Below, piece by piece: positions 10,620 through 20,100 of a stretch of DNA of 64,000 nucleotides (position 1 is its first letter; every line of letters starts with the position of its first letter). The notes beneath the pieces were generated by a model, which was given only the letters and a program-made list of their open reading frames with translations, did not search any database and had not been told where the DNA came from. The position numbers and the translations under genes are program-made. Source of the stretch: Pyrococcus horikoshii OT3 (GTDB lineage Archaea > Methanobacteriota_B > Thermococci > Thermococcales > Thermococcaceae); the NCBI RefSeq assembly GCF_000011105.1, contig NC_000961.1:916662-980661 (forward strand), given 5' to 3'.

Positions 10620-11861
10620 TCAGAAGAGCCACTGGTTCTCTATACACTCATCGCAAGGTGGCTTCTCTCCTGCAATGGCCTTAAACTTTTTGTATATACA
10701 CTCTGGAAGGCCGAGAGGACAGTGATCGGGATATTGTCCTGGTCTAACTTTCGTTGGATCGAGCTTTATCTTTATGTATGCCTCGTACTCCTCAACTTTC
10801 TTCCATGGAAGAACCTTGGCCCCATAGATAACCAGATTGTCATATATCTTAGCGTAATCCCCTATTACGGCGTTCTCCTTTATTATGACATCCTTTCCTA
10901 CGACGACTCCTTCGCCTAATATCGCATCCTTTAGCTCGGCCCTCTCCTTTATTATGTCGTTCCCCAGGAGTATTGAGCGCTTAAAGTAGGCTTTATCCTC
11001 AATTATTGTATTAGGCCCTATGTAAGTGTAGGCCTTTATCTTAACCCCATGCCCTATCTTTGCGTTGTCATCTATGTACACGGGTCCTTGAACCTCGACA
11101 TCATCTGGAATTTCAACGTTTTCCCCTAGGATCATGTATCCATTTTCCTTGGATAGCTCATCAAGTGCTATTTGATGGGCATAGAAGAAGTCCTCTGGGG
11201 TTCCCAAGTCAACCCAGTAATACTGCTTTGGCATCTTGTACCCATAAACCAATCCTTGATTTACGAACTTTGGAAGAATTTCCCTCTCAAAGTAGATCTC
11301 TTTGTTCTTTGGTATCTCTTTTAGGACATCCTTGTTAACCATGTAAATTCCAGCATCTACCAAATTTGTCTTTGGTTTCCTGGGTTTCTCTTCGAACTCC
11401 ACGATCTTTCCTTCCTCATCGGTAATTACGACTCCGAACCTCTCAGGATCATAAACCTTCGTGAGGGCTACAGTTATCAAACCATCGTTCTTCTTGTGGG
11501 CCTCTATTAGTTCAGAATAATCAAAGTTCGTGAAGACGTCTCCATAGATCACCAGGAAATCATCTGAAACGTATTCCTCGACGTTTTTCAGTGCCCCACC
11601 AGTTTCGAGCGGCATTGGATCATTTACGAACCTTATATCCTTAGGATAGTCTCTCATTTTTTCCTGAATAAATTCCCTAATCTCGCCCCTCATGTAGTGA
11701 ACTGAAAGTATTATTTCATCAATTTCCTTAACCTTTTCCAGGGCCTCTAAAATATACTGTAGGTTCGGCTTTCCTAACACGGGAACCATTGGCTTTGGCC
11801 TCGTTGAAGAAATTGGCCTTAATCTAGTCCCAAATCCCCCAGCAAGAATTACAGCCTTCAT
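10620..11861 (-). CDS. Sugar-1-phosphate nucleotidyltransferase with hexapeptide-repeat tail
   Basis: The 413-residue protein starts MKAVILAGGFGTRLRP, the nucleotide-binding signature of GDP-mannose or glucose-1-phosphate pyrophosphorylases, followed by TRPKPMVPVLGKP. The middle has alternating hydrophobic hexapeptides (a left-handed beta helix). The tail is unusual: four cysteines in CPLGLPEC and PPCDEC, which could bind metal. The start is ATG 11861, with AGGTGA before it; a GTG nine bases upstream is part of that ribosome site. The sugar cannot be assigned with confidence. Confidence 0.85.
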   Translation of the reverse strand: MKAVILAGGFGTRLRPISSTRPKPMVPVLGKPNLQYILEALEKVKEIDEIILSVHYMRGEIREFIQEKMRDYPKDIRFVNDPMPLETGGALKNVEEYVSDDFLVIYGDVFTNFDYSELIEAHKKNDGLITVALTKVYDPERFGVVITDEEGKIVEFEEKPRKPKTNLVDAGIYMVNKDVLKEIPKNKEIYFEREILPKFVNQGLVYGYKMPKQYYWVDLGTPEDFFYAHQIALDELSKENGYMILGENVEIPDDVEVQGPVYIDDNAKIGHGVKIKAYTYIGPNTIIEDKAYFKRSILLGNDIIKERAELKDAILGEGVVVGKDVIIKENAVIGDYAKIYDNLVIYGAKVLPWKKVEEYEAYIKIKLDPTKVRPGQYPDHCPLGLPECIYKKFKAIAGEKPPCDECIENQWLF

Positions 11862-11957
11862 CTTATTCACCTGATGTTATCCTTAAACCGTTCCCCTTTA
11901 TAAGGTTTTCAATCCGTTAGAGAAGAAGTTAAATAAGGATAATGAGAAGGATAACTT

Positions 11958-12257
11958 ATGTCACTTAGGGAGGAGTACAGGAGATTTAAGACCAGCACCG
12001 GAAGTGTAAAGGCGTCAATTGCAAAGTCCATTTTAAAGGAGTTAATCAAGTTTTCAGGGGAAGAACCCTACTGGGAGAGGGTCGAGGGTGAGTTGAAGAT
12101 AAAAGAGTATGAAGCCAAAGAAGTTCTTTTATTCTTGGAAAGTATCGGGGAAATTAAGATAAGGAGGTCGAAAAATGGAAGGAGGCTGTACGTTTTAACC
12201 CTCAAAAACCTAAGGAAAAACCCTATTACACTAGATAAGTGGATTAAGGTTCAGTAG
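11958..12257 (+). CDS. Small basic protein, winged-helix-like
   Basis: This 99-residue protein is rich in Lys, Arg and Glu. Its helical first half and the stretch EAKEVLLFLESIGEIKIRRSKNGRRLYVLT look like a helix-turn-helix with a beta wing, but I recognise no named family. It stands alone, divergent from the nucleotidyltransferase and converging on the GH57 gene with a 7-base overlap. DNA binding is a guess from the wing-like pattern. Confidence 0.6.
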   Translation: MSLREEYRRFKTSTGSVKASIAKSILKELIKFSGEEPYWERVEGELKIKEYEAKEVLLFLESIGEIKIRRSKNGRRLYVLTLKNLRKNPITLDKWIKVQ

Positions 12258-14047
12258 TCCTTCCCTTTATGCTCGCACCAATTCGGATTTTCCCATTTTC
12301 CATGCATCTCTCCTGGGATATGTCCCGTATCTGGCACGGCCTCTTTTAGGTCATATAGGATTTCTATTACCTCTTTCATCTCATCTGGAAGATCCCTCTT
12401 TCCCACGTACAGTGATGCCCTCGTTATTACATTATACCTACTGTTTGGAACCTCACTTTTAAGGGAGTCGAACCAAGCTTCTTCACTCGTTTCCCAGCCC
12501 TCTAACCCCTTTAGCCTGAAGAGATCGTAGTCATAATAAAGCTGTGGGAACGCCAGAAGCTTCATGTATTCCAGGAATATATAGTTTGCCCTATCCCTAT
12601 TTTCCTCCATATAAAGTTCCATCAACTCAATTAGGGCTTTACTTATCGTTGCAACGTTTCCAAAGGTAACCCTGGTATCTATGTTCTCCCAAAATCTTGG
12701 ACAGGAATGATTTGCTAGGAGCATTAGATAATAAATCCTACCAAGTTTTAGGGCTATTGAAGGATCAACTTCACTTATAGGTTCCATTACGTAATCAACG
12801 CTCGTATCAAGTTCAAAGTATTCATAATGCTCCTTGAAGAAGATCCTAGCGTACCTAACCAGGAACTCCTTAACAGCTTCAACATCCTTAACTCCCTGGC
12901 CTTTAAGTATGTCAATGACTCCAAACCTTATAGTCCTGTTTAACTCCCTGAAGAGCTTCATGAACGCATACTTCCACAGCTGAGAAACCTTTTTCCCCTT
13001 ATACATTCTGTTAATCACCAAGTTATCCTCCCTTCTAATCCCCGTCCACCTCGTATCGCTAGTCCTTCCATCAAGGCTTAAGTCGAAGTAGTCACTCCAG
13101 CTTGAATAATCCTTAACGTTTATTCTGAAGCTCTCGCTACATTCCCCTGGAAGGCTTTTGTACTCTCCTCTCCTTTTCCTCCTCACGAACTCGGCAACGT
13201 TAACTATTTCGACTCCCCTTTTCCTCAACCTATCTACCCATTCGAGGAATCTGTCAAGTTGCTCAGGATTCGCAACCAAGCTTTCCAGGTCACTAGATAG
13301 GAATACAAGGTACTCTATTCCCTGATTTTCCTTGAATACATCTATGCATCCTTCGGCAACGGCCCTCGTTAATCCCTCTACATCTAACGTATTAAAGGCA
13401 AAGGCGTCACTTATTGTATGCACCCTCCCAAAGACGAAGGCGCTCTTACCATCGCAAAGGTATTTGTTGCATGAGAATCTCGCCTGAGGGATGTTAACTC
13501 CCACAAATTGCCTCTCGTCGAGGAGAAATATCACATCCTTATCCGTGGATTCCGCAACGATCCTGGCCGTCTGCTTTGTTATTAAATTTTCTGGAAGCCA
13601 GAAGGGAACGACATCTTTTCTAGCTATGAAAGGTCTATAAAAGTCAAAGGCGATTTTTGCCAAGATTTCTTGCTCAAAAATACTCAAATGGGGCATTATG
13701 GGATGAAAAGGCACCGTAACTGCAGGTTCCACGTGGGTTCCAAGGGTTTCAACTATCTCCCCATATATCTTCGGCTTGTACTTTAATATCATATAAAGCG
13801 TGAAGGGTTCAAAGTCAACACTTACGGAACCTTCATTCAGCATTCTAAGCGTGTCATCAACGTATTCATAGGCCTTTATCATGGTTCTTGTCCAGTTCCT
13901 CCCCTTAACCTCCTCCTCCCTGATCGTTAAAGCTACTGGGCTAAGCCTTTCCGAGTACTTTATTGGATCCCATCCGGAACCGTCATGAACGTAGATTATA
14001 TCGCCCGGCTGGTAGGCGTGGAAGTGATAGCCGAACTTCATGAACAT
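12251..14047 (-). CDS. Glycoside hydrolase family 57 protein
   Basis: The 598-residue protein opens with FGYHFHAYQPGD, the HQP-like first conserved region of GH57. HPIMPHL, a WLPENL segment with a candidate catalytic Glu, and a later SSDLESL segment follow. GH57 enzymes act on alpha-glucans (4-alpha-glucanotransferase, amylase, branching enzyme). Which activity applies is not clear, and no signal peptide is visible, so it is probably intracellular. It follows the 132-residue gene with only one base between stop and ATG, and forms an operon with the KaiC-like ATPase. Confidence 0.82.
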   Translation of the reverse strand: MFMKFGYHFHAYQPGDIIYVHDGSGWDPIKYSERLSPVALTIREEEVKGRNWTRTMIKAYEYVDDTLRMLNEGSVSVDFEPFTLYMILKYKPKIYGEIVETLGTHVEPAVTVPFHPIMPHLSIFEQEILAKIAFDFYRPFIARKDVVPFWLPENLITKQTARIVAESTDKDVIFLLDERQFVGVNIPQARFSCNKYLCDGKSAFVFGRVHTISDAFAFNTLDVEGLTRAVAEGCIDVFKENQGIEYLVFLSSDLESLVANPEQLDRFLEWVDRLRKRGVEIVNVAEFVRRKRRGEYKSLPGECSESFRINVKDYSSWSDYFDLSLDGRTSDTRWTGIRREDNLVINRMYKGKKVSQLWKYAFMKLFRELNRTIRFGVIDILKGQGVKDVEAVKEFLVRYARIFFKEHYEYFELDTSVDYVMEPISEVDPSIALKLGRIYYLMLLANHSCPRFWENIDTRVTFGNVATISKALIELMELYMEENRDRANYIFLEYMKLLAFPQLYYDYDLFRLKGLEGWETSEEAWFDSLKSEVPNSRYNVITRASLYVGKRDLPDEMKEVIEILYDLKEAVPDTGHIPGEMHGKWENPNWCEHKGKDY

Positions 14048-14048
14048 G

Positions 14049-14447
14049 CTAGCCCCCCCTTAGAAACTTTGGAAACTTTAGCATCTTGAACCCCCTTAGA
14101 AACCTGGGCATATCCTCATTTCTCGGGAATGCTATCCTCCTCAACTCGTTCCCGCTATAGCTAACAATGATCTTTTCCCTGCTTATCTCTTCTTTCTCCT
14201 TATCTTTCATAAGCCCAGCGTGTATCCTCCTGATTCTTTCCCTTCTTCCAACTTCCTTTCCCTCGTTATATGCTTCCTTTACTTCATCGTAGATCCCTAG
14301 AGACTCCGCCTCCCTGTATATCGATTCTAGAATATCTCTAACCCACCCAGACCATTCCACGTGCCCATAAAGGCCAACGTAAATCCCGAAGAGATAAGCT
14401 TTTTTAACCACATTCTTTTCGTTCAGGATATCTTGTATCTTTATCAT
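14049..14447 (-). CDS. Uncharacterised protein of the KaiC-like/GH57 operon
   Basis: A 132-residue helical protein with no family I recognise. It starts MIKIQDILNEKNVV and ends KMLKFPKFLRGG. It lies one base downstream of the KaiC-like gene and one base upstream of the GH57 gene, so all three are surely co-transcribed. The placement suggests an accessory factor for one of these partners. Confidence 0.6.
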   Translation of the reverse strand: MIKIQDILNEKNVVKKAYLFGIYVGLYGHVEWSGWVRDILESIYREAESLGIYDEVKEAYNEGKEVGRRERIRRIHAGLMKDKEKEEISREKIIVSYSGNELRRIAFPRNEDMPRFLRGFKMLKFPKFLRGG

Positions 14448-14448
14448 T

Positions 14449-15159
14449 TCAAACTACCTCAAACGGCGATTTATTATAAACAACCAAACCCTGATCCGTG
14501 AACTTAAGTAATTTAAGGTTTGGATCGTGTTTCGTTCCCCTCATCTTAAAGATCTGTATCGCCCTGATCATCCTACCCTCATGCATGAAGTAGTGTAGCA
14601 TTATTATTCCGCTCACCAAATAGTGCTCTTCAGAGTACTTATCTAACTCCACCATCTCAGCTATTAGGTACGTTGTAACCCCAAGATTTTCGAGGCTTCT
14701 AACGAACTTCGCTAACTCAACCCTCTTCTCCACGGGATCCTGCAACGGAAAATCTATTGCCGTCAGCGGATCTATAACTAGCCTAGTGATTTTCTCATTT
14801 TCAGTAATCTCCCTTATCCTGGACAAAACGCTCCTCCACGTCGGAACTTTGGTTGATTCCCTCCATAGGATTGGCCCCAGGTCGTAAAGTATCAGCCTCC
14901 AATTATTTACGTAAACATATACGGAAGGATCAAACCTTACCATATCCCTGACTACTTCCTCAGGCTTGTGGATTAGGGAGATGTAAGCAACCTTCTCCCC
15001 TCTCCTTGCACCCTCCAAGAGGAACTGCATTCCGAAGGTTGTCTTACCACTCCCTGGGGGCCCCGTAATCAAATACACCCTTCCGGGAATTAATCCACCC
15101 TCAATTAACTCATCAAGTCCCTTAACCCCCGTGGATATCCTTTCCTGTTGTGTCTGCAT
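14449..15159 (-). CDS. KaiC-like RecA-fold ATPase, single domain
   Basis: The 236-residue protein carries Walker A GPPGSGKTT at residues 33-41, after the typical STGVKGLDELIEGG lead. A Walker B-like strand, TRLVIDPLTAID, lies around residue 130. Archaeal single-domain KaiC relatives are common and mostly uncharacterised. It heads the operon with the 132-residue protein and GH57, which suggests regulation of glucan metabolism by inference only. A TATA-like CTATAAATAAC lies upstream near 15,190 on this strand. Confidence 0.82.
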   Translation of the reverse strand: MQTQQERISTGVKGLDELIEGGLIPGRVYLITGPPGSGKTTFGMQFLLEGARRGEKVAYISLIHKPEEVVRDMVRFDPSVYVYVNNWRLILYDLGPILWRESTKVPTWRSVLSRIREITENEKITRLVIDPLTAIDFPLQDPVEKRVELAKFVRSLENLGVTTYLIAEMVELDKYSEEHYLVSGIIMLHYFMHEGRMIRAIQIFKMRGTKHDPNLKLLKFTDQGLVVYNKSPFEVV

Positions 15160-15273
15160 TTACAATCACCCCTCACTCACAAGTGTTATTTATAGTGCAA
15201 CAACTAAATAAAAGTATTGAAGATCGAACAACATTAAAAAGTGAAATCACTAAGTAAGGAGTGGGGTGAAAAA

Positions 15274-16203
15274 ATGATATTCGATGCTCACTCAGACTTG
15301 CCAACTTACGTATATGAGGAAAGGGAGAAGGGAAGGACTAGAGTCCTCGAAAGCAATTTCGAAAAGTTCTTTACTGGGATCTCGGCTAGGGTTATGAGCG
15401 TCTGGAGCAGGCCGGAGAAGAAACCGATAATACTTAGGTACGCCTTGGAGGCATATAACAGGCTGTTCAAGGATGTTAGTGAAAGCGAAAAACTCGTGAT
15501 AGTTGGTACCGTTAAAGAGATGGAAGATGCAATAAAAGACGGTAAAGTAGCCCTTTGGCTTGGGATGGAAGGAGGGGAACCCATAGAGAGTCTAGACATA
15601 CTGGAGATATTCCACTCGATTGGATTGAGAGTCTTAACCTTAACTTGGAGCTTAAGGAATCAAATAGGGGATGGTGTCTTTGAAAGAACTAGAGGAGGGT
15701 TAACCAACTTTGGAGCTGAAGTCGTTGGAAAGTGCGAAGAGCTTGGGATAATCATAGATCTAAGCCACATAAATGAGCAGGGGTTCTGGGATGTTCTAGA
15801 CATTACGGGCTTCCCCGTGATAGCTTCCCATTCGAATGCTAAATCCCTTTGCGATAACCCCAGGAATTTAACAGATGAGCAGATAAAAGCTATTGCTGAG
15901 AGAGATGGGGTGATAGGGGCTGTGGCTATTCCAGCCTTCGTCGACAAAGATAATCCAACCCTTGAAAAGTACGTTAAGCATATAGAGTACATGGTGGATC
16001 TTGTCGGTTACAAGCACGTGGGAATAGGCTTCGACTTCGTCTACTACCTCCCAGGATGGAGTGGAAAGAGCGTTGAAGGACTTGAGGATGAATCTAAGAT
16101 ACCGGATCTAATAAAGGCCCTAGAGGAGAATTTCAGTGAGAAGGAGGTAAAAGGTATAACATTTGAAAACTTCAAGAGGGTATTCGAGAGGGTAGTTGGG
16201 TGA
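15274..16203 (+). CDS. Membrane dipeptidase-like metallopeptidase, family M19
   Basis: The 309-residue protein begins MIFDAHSDLPTY, which provides the first HxD zinc ligands of M19 renal dipeptidase-like enzymes. The bridging Glu is in WLGMEGGEP, and later ligands are in IDLSHIN and ASHSNAKSL. These enzymes cleave dipeptides, some with D-residues at the C-terminal side. An in-frame GTG upstream is rejected because GGGGTGA precedes the ATG at 15274. It overlaps the methyltransferase start. Confidence 0.88.
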   Translation: MIFDAHSDLPTYVYEEREKGRTRVLESNFEKFFTGISARVMSVWSRPEKKPIILRYALEAYNRLFKDVSESEKLVIVGTVKEMEDAIKDGKVALWLGMEGGEPIESLDILEIFHSIGLRVLTLTWSLRNQIGDGVFERTRGGLTNFGAEVVGKCEELGIIIDLSHINEQGFWDVLDITGFPVIASHSNAKSLCDNPRNLTDEQIKAIAERDGVIGAVAIPAFVDKDNPTLEKYVKHIEYMVDLVGYKHVGIGFDFVYYLPGWSGKSVEGLEDESKIPDLIKALEENFSEKEVKGITFENFKRVFERVVG

Positions 16204-17045
16204 TGCTCTACTTTATAACTTTTAGAGAAGCAAGGGTACTGCTAAAGTCAAGAGATTTAGCCCTTATTAATGTGGACTTAATGAAAACAGGAAAAAAGAT
16301 TAGGGTTAGAGTCAGCAAAGATTACGTTGAATTCCCGGACGGCTCCAGAGTTAAGAAGGAGATTATAAAAAGGATAGCAGAAGATGAGGGGAACGTTTAT
16401 TTCGTAAGGGATGGGGAAGTTTTCAAAGCGGCCATAGCCGGTGAACATTTCTACAAGCTAGTTCCAACGATTCCCCCCACAATTGAGATTAATGGGATAA
16501 GGATGCACAGGACTAAGGGTACGGATCCGTTGAAGGATACCATAGCTAAAGTAAACACCGTGAAGCCGAGGGAAGGGGAAGTAGTCCTAGATACGTGCAT
16601 GGGTCTAGGGTATACAGCTATAGAATCGGCTAAAAGGGGAGCGAGAGTAATAACGATAGAGAAAGATCCCAACGTAATTGAACTAGCTAAGATAAATCCG
16701 TGGAGTAGGGAACTCTTTGAATCTCCAAAAATAAAGATTTTACAAGGAGATTCTTTTGATTTAATTAAGAAGTTTGAAGATGAGTCTTTTGACGTTATAA
16801 TTCACGACCCACCCAGGTTCTCACTAGCCGGCGAACTCTACAGTGAAGAATTCTATATGGAAATGTTTCGGGTCTTAAAGCCAGGGGGTAGATTGTTCCA
16901 TTACGTTGGTAACCCTGGGAAGAGGTACAGGGGGTTAGACCTTCAGAAGGGAGTGATGGAAAGGTTGAGGAGGGTAGGATTCATGAAAGTGAGGAGGGTT
17001 CAAGAGGCCCTGGGAGTATTTGCATTAAAGCCCAGTCTAGAATGA
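16200..17045 (+). CDS. SAM-dependent methyltransferase (Rossmann type)
   Basis: The 281-residue protein has motif I VVLDTCMGLGYTAIES near residue 125, an acidic motif II (VITIEKDPN), and the motif IV-like HDPPRFSLAG. VLKPGGRLFHYVGN then follows. The N-terminal 100 residues form a separate domain. The DPP motif is compatible with amino-group or spermine-synthase-like chemistry, and the substrate is not known. The start is GTG 16200 or ATG 16203, both overlapping the dipeptidase stop, so translation is coupled. Confidence 0.8.
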   Translation: MMLYFITFREARVLLKSRDLALINVDLMKTGKKIRVRVSKDYVEFPDGSRVKKEIIKRIAEDEGNVYFVRDGEVFKAAIAGEHFYKLVPTIPPTIEINGIRMHRTKGTDPLKDTIAKVNTVKPREGEVVLDTCMGLGYTAIESAKRGARVITIEKDPNVIELAKINPWSRELFESPKIKILQGDSFDLIKKFEDESFDVIIHDPPRFSLAGELYSEEFYMEMFRVLKPGGRLFHYVGNPGKRYRGLDLQKGVMERLRRVGFMKVRRVQEALGVFALKPSLE

Positions 17046-17101
17046 AATGCGCGGGTTAGAGGGCTTTATTCTCAAGAAATCCCACTACTATAAGACTGTT
17101 G

Positions 17102-20100
17102 CTTTTCATACTATTTAGTCCTACGGAAACGAAGTCCTCTACTACGAGAATGGCGTCTACAGGTTCAACGGCTTTCCACACTATTTAGTTCTACGGAAAC
17201 ACAGTTTGCCGAGCAGTTGGGAGCAACTTCCATAGTCTTTCCTCTTTCCACACTATTTAGTTCTACGGAAACATATAGGAGTAGAGACCATAAAAACCTT
17301 CCCCTACTAGTTTCCACACTATTTAGTTCTACGGAAACGCGACGAATTATGGAGCCACGCCCGAGCGGGTGAGCATTCCGTTTCCACACTATTTAGTTCT
17401 ACGGAAACCTCTTTGGGAACTTTTAGAACAGGCAAAAGAGTTACTTAGGGAGCTGTTTCCACACTATTTAGTTCTACGGAAACTTTGTTATTATAGGTCA
17501 GCGAATGGGGTGGTTATGGCGGACGAGGAGTGGCAGAGTAGGTTTCCACACTATTTAGTTCTACGGAAACAAAATGCTAGGGAAATCCAAGAGATTGGAG
17601 AGTTTCCGTTTCCACACTACTAAGTTCTACGGAAACCTCAATTGCCTTGTCTAGTATAAATCTACCCAGCCATGGTTTCCACACTATTTAGTTCTACGGA
17701 AACGGTCTGCAGGGCATGTGGATCACCTTTCTATTATTCACATGTTTCCACACTACTAAGTTCTACGGAAACCCTTGCAGAAGAATGGCTGGAGACTGCA
17801 GGAAAGTTGGTAGTGTTTTGTTTCCACACTACTAAGTTCTACGGAAACTAGAGGGAAAGTTGTGATATGCAGAGCGGATGAGAACGAGTAGTTTCCACAC
17901 TACTAAGTTCTACGGAAACAGAAATTGTTTCAGAAATGTCAATAGTGGACTTGAACAGGTTTCCACACTACTAAGTTCTACGGAAACAAGGAGCCGTCTC
18001 CAGGAGCCCATTCCCACCCTTCCTTGTACGTTTCCACACTACTAAGTTCTACGGAAACCTACTAGCAAGGCTGGCAATGTACACAGCAGTAGGGTACAGT
18101 TTCCACACTCCTAAGTTCTACGGAAACTAGTTGTATATTGGGCATTGGTTGATGACCTTACTCTCCCGTTTCCACACTACTAAGTTCTACGGAAACCCAC
18201 AATACGGAGCCAGCAACAGCTCTTGTTTTGTAGTTTCCACACTATTTAGTTCTACGGAAACATAATATAAAATAGGAATAAGAGAGGGAACGGAAAGTGC
18301 TTTCCACACTATTTAGTTCTACGGAAACTTTTGTTGGGGGTGGTGAAGGATGAGGGTAGTAATTGCTTTCCACACTATTTAGTTCTACGGAAACTTGACA
18401 ATCGGGAATTCTCCGGTGAGGGGTAGTCTGGGCAACTCTTCAACTTTCCACACTATTTAGTTCTACGGAAACGCCAAGAAGCCTGAAAAGTCGGAGTGGG
18501 AAAAGATAATCTTTCCACACTATTTAGTTCTACGGAAACCGTAGATCCCTCCTATGAGGTGTATGTGCTTGCCAGAAAGTTCTTTCCACACTATTTAGTT
18601 CTACGGAAACACGGAGCTCGGGATTAGTCCTGGGACTGTTAGGAAGGAGTTCTTTCCACACTATTTAGTTCTACGGAAACAAGTACGTTATTACCTCACT
18701 CGTAAACTCTTCCCGTCTTTCCACACTATTTAGTTCTACGGAAACACGGGGTTGATGATTACATTAAAGTTCCTTACAGTTCTTCTTTAAACTCTTTCCA
18801 CACTATTTAGTTCTACGGAAACAGAGAAGTTTTACCTTCCGAGCTCGTGAAGTATATACAATCTTTCCACACTATTTAGTTCTACGGAAACTGAAAAGGG
18901 TTATAAGTTCTGGCGGTTAAGATTACTCTTTCCACACTATTTAGTTCTACGGAAACCTGGTTCGGTGGAGTGCTTGTGGCTTGGTTCTACTTCTTTCCAC
19001 ACTATTTAGTTCTACGGAAACAAGCTGTCGCCCTTCCTCACCACGGCAATTAAAGTACTTTCCACACTATTTAGTTCTACGGAAACATTAGCGAACGGCA
19101 TGGTTAAGGAGGTCGGCATAAAGTCCTTTCCACACTATTTAGTTCTACGGAAACCTACTTCATTCCGTCTCCCTCTTTCTCTTATCACCGCCCTTTCCAC
19201 ACTATTTAGTTCTACGGAAACTAGGACTTCGCCGAGCCTTGCACCAGTCCAGCAGGCGTCTTTCCACTTTCCACACTATTTAGTTCTACGGAAACCTTGA
19301 CGAGAGAATAGTCCAGAAATTAAGAGGAATGGGATACACGATCTTTCCACACTATTTAGTTCTACGGAAACGTGTTACCGTAGCACAGAAGGGTAGCTTC
19401 CGTGTCTCTTTCCACACTATTTAGTTCTACGGAAACGCTGCATTCAATGCCGAACCTGCAACTATGCTTTATCTCCTCTTTCCACACTATTTAGTTCTAC
19501 GGAAACCCTATCGGCCTCAAAGACGCAAAGGCATTCTACGATTACTCTTTCCACACTATTTAGTTCTACGGAAACTGGAACACCTCTACAAATAATGTTG
19601 GATAATAAACGTTTCCGTCTTTCCACACTATTTAGTTCTACGGAAACATGTTACATTGACACTATCAGGAGCAAGCCACATAACTTTCCACACTATTTAG
19701 TTCTACGGAAACCTCTAGCTACTTCTGCCGGCTCTTCTAGGGATAATACTTTCCACACTATTTAGTTCTACGGAAACACGTGACTAAGTACAGGGTTATC
19801 GCAAAGGTTGCCTTCTTTCCACACTATTTAGTTCTACGGAAACAAGGAGGAGGTGAAGGGGATGAAGATTGTTCTAAAAACTTTCCACACTATTTAGTTC
19901 TACGGAAACAAGCTGGGGCTTGATACTGCGGACAGGATGGATAGTGCCTTTCCACACTATTTAGTTCTACGGAAACCTCATTGATGGGGAGGATGGGGAA
20001 GCTCCTTGCAAAACTTTCCACACTATTTAGTTCTACGGAAACAAGAAATACATTGACAGGAAAGTCATCTATTGGGAGTTCTTTCCACACTATTTAGTTC

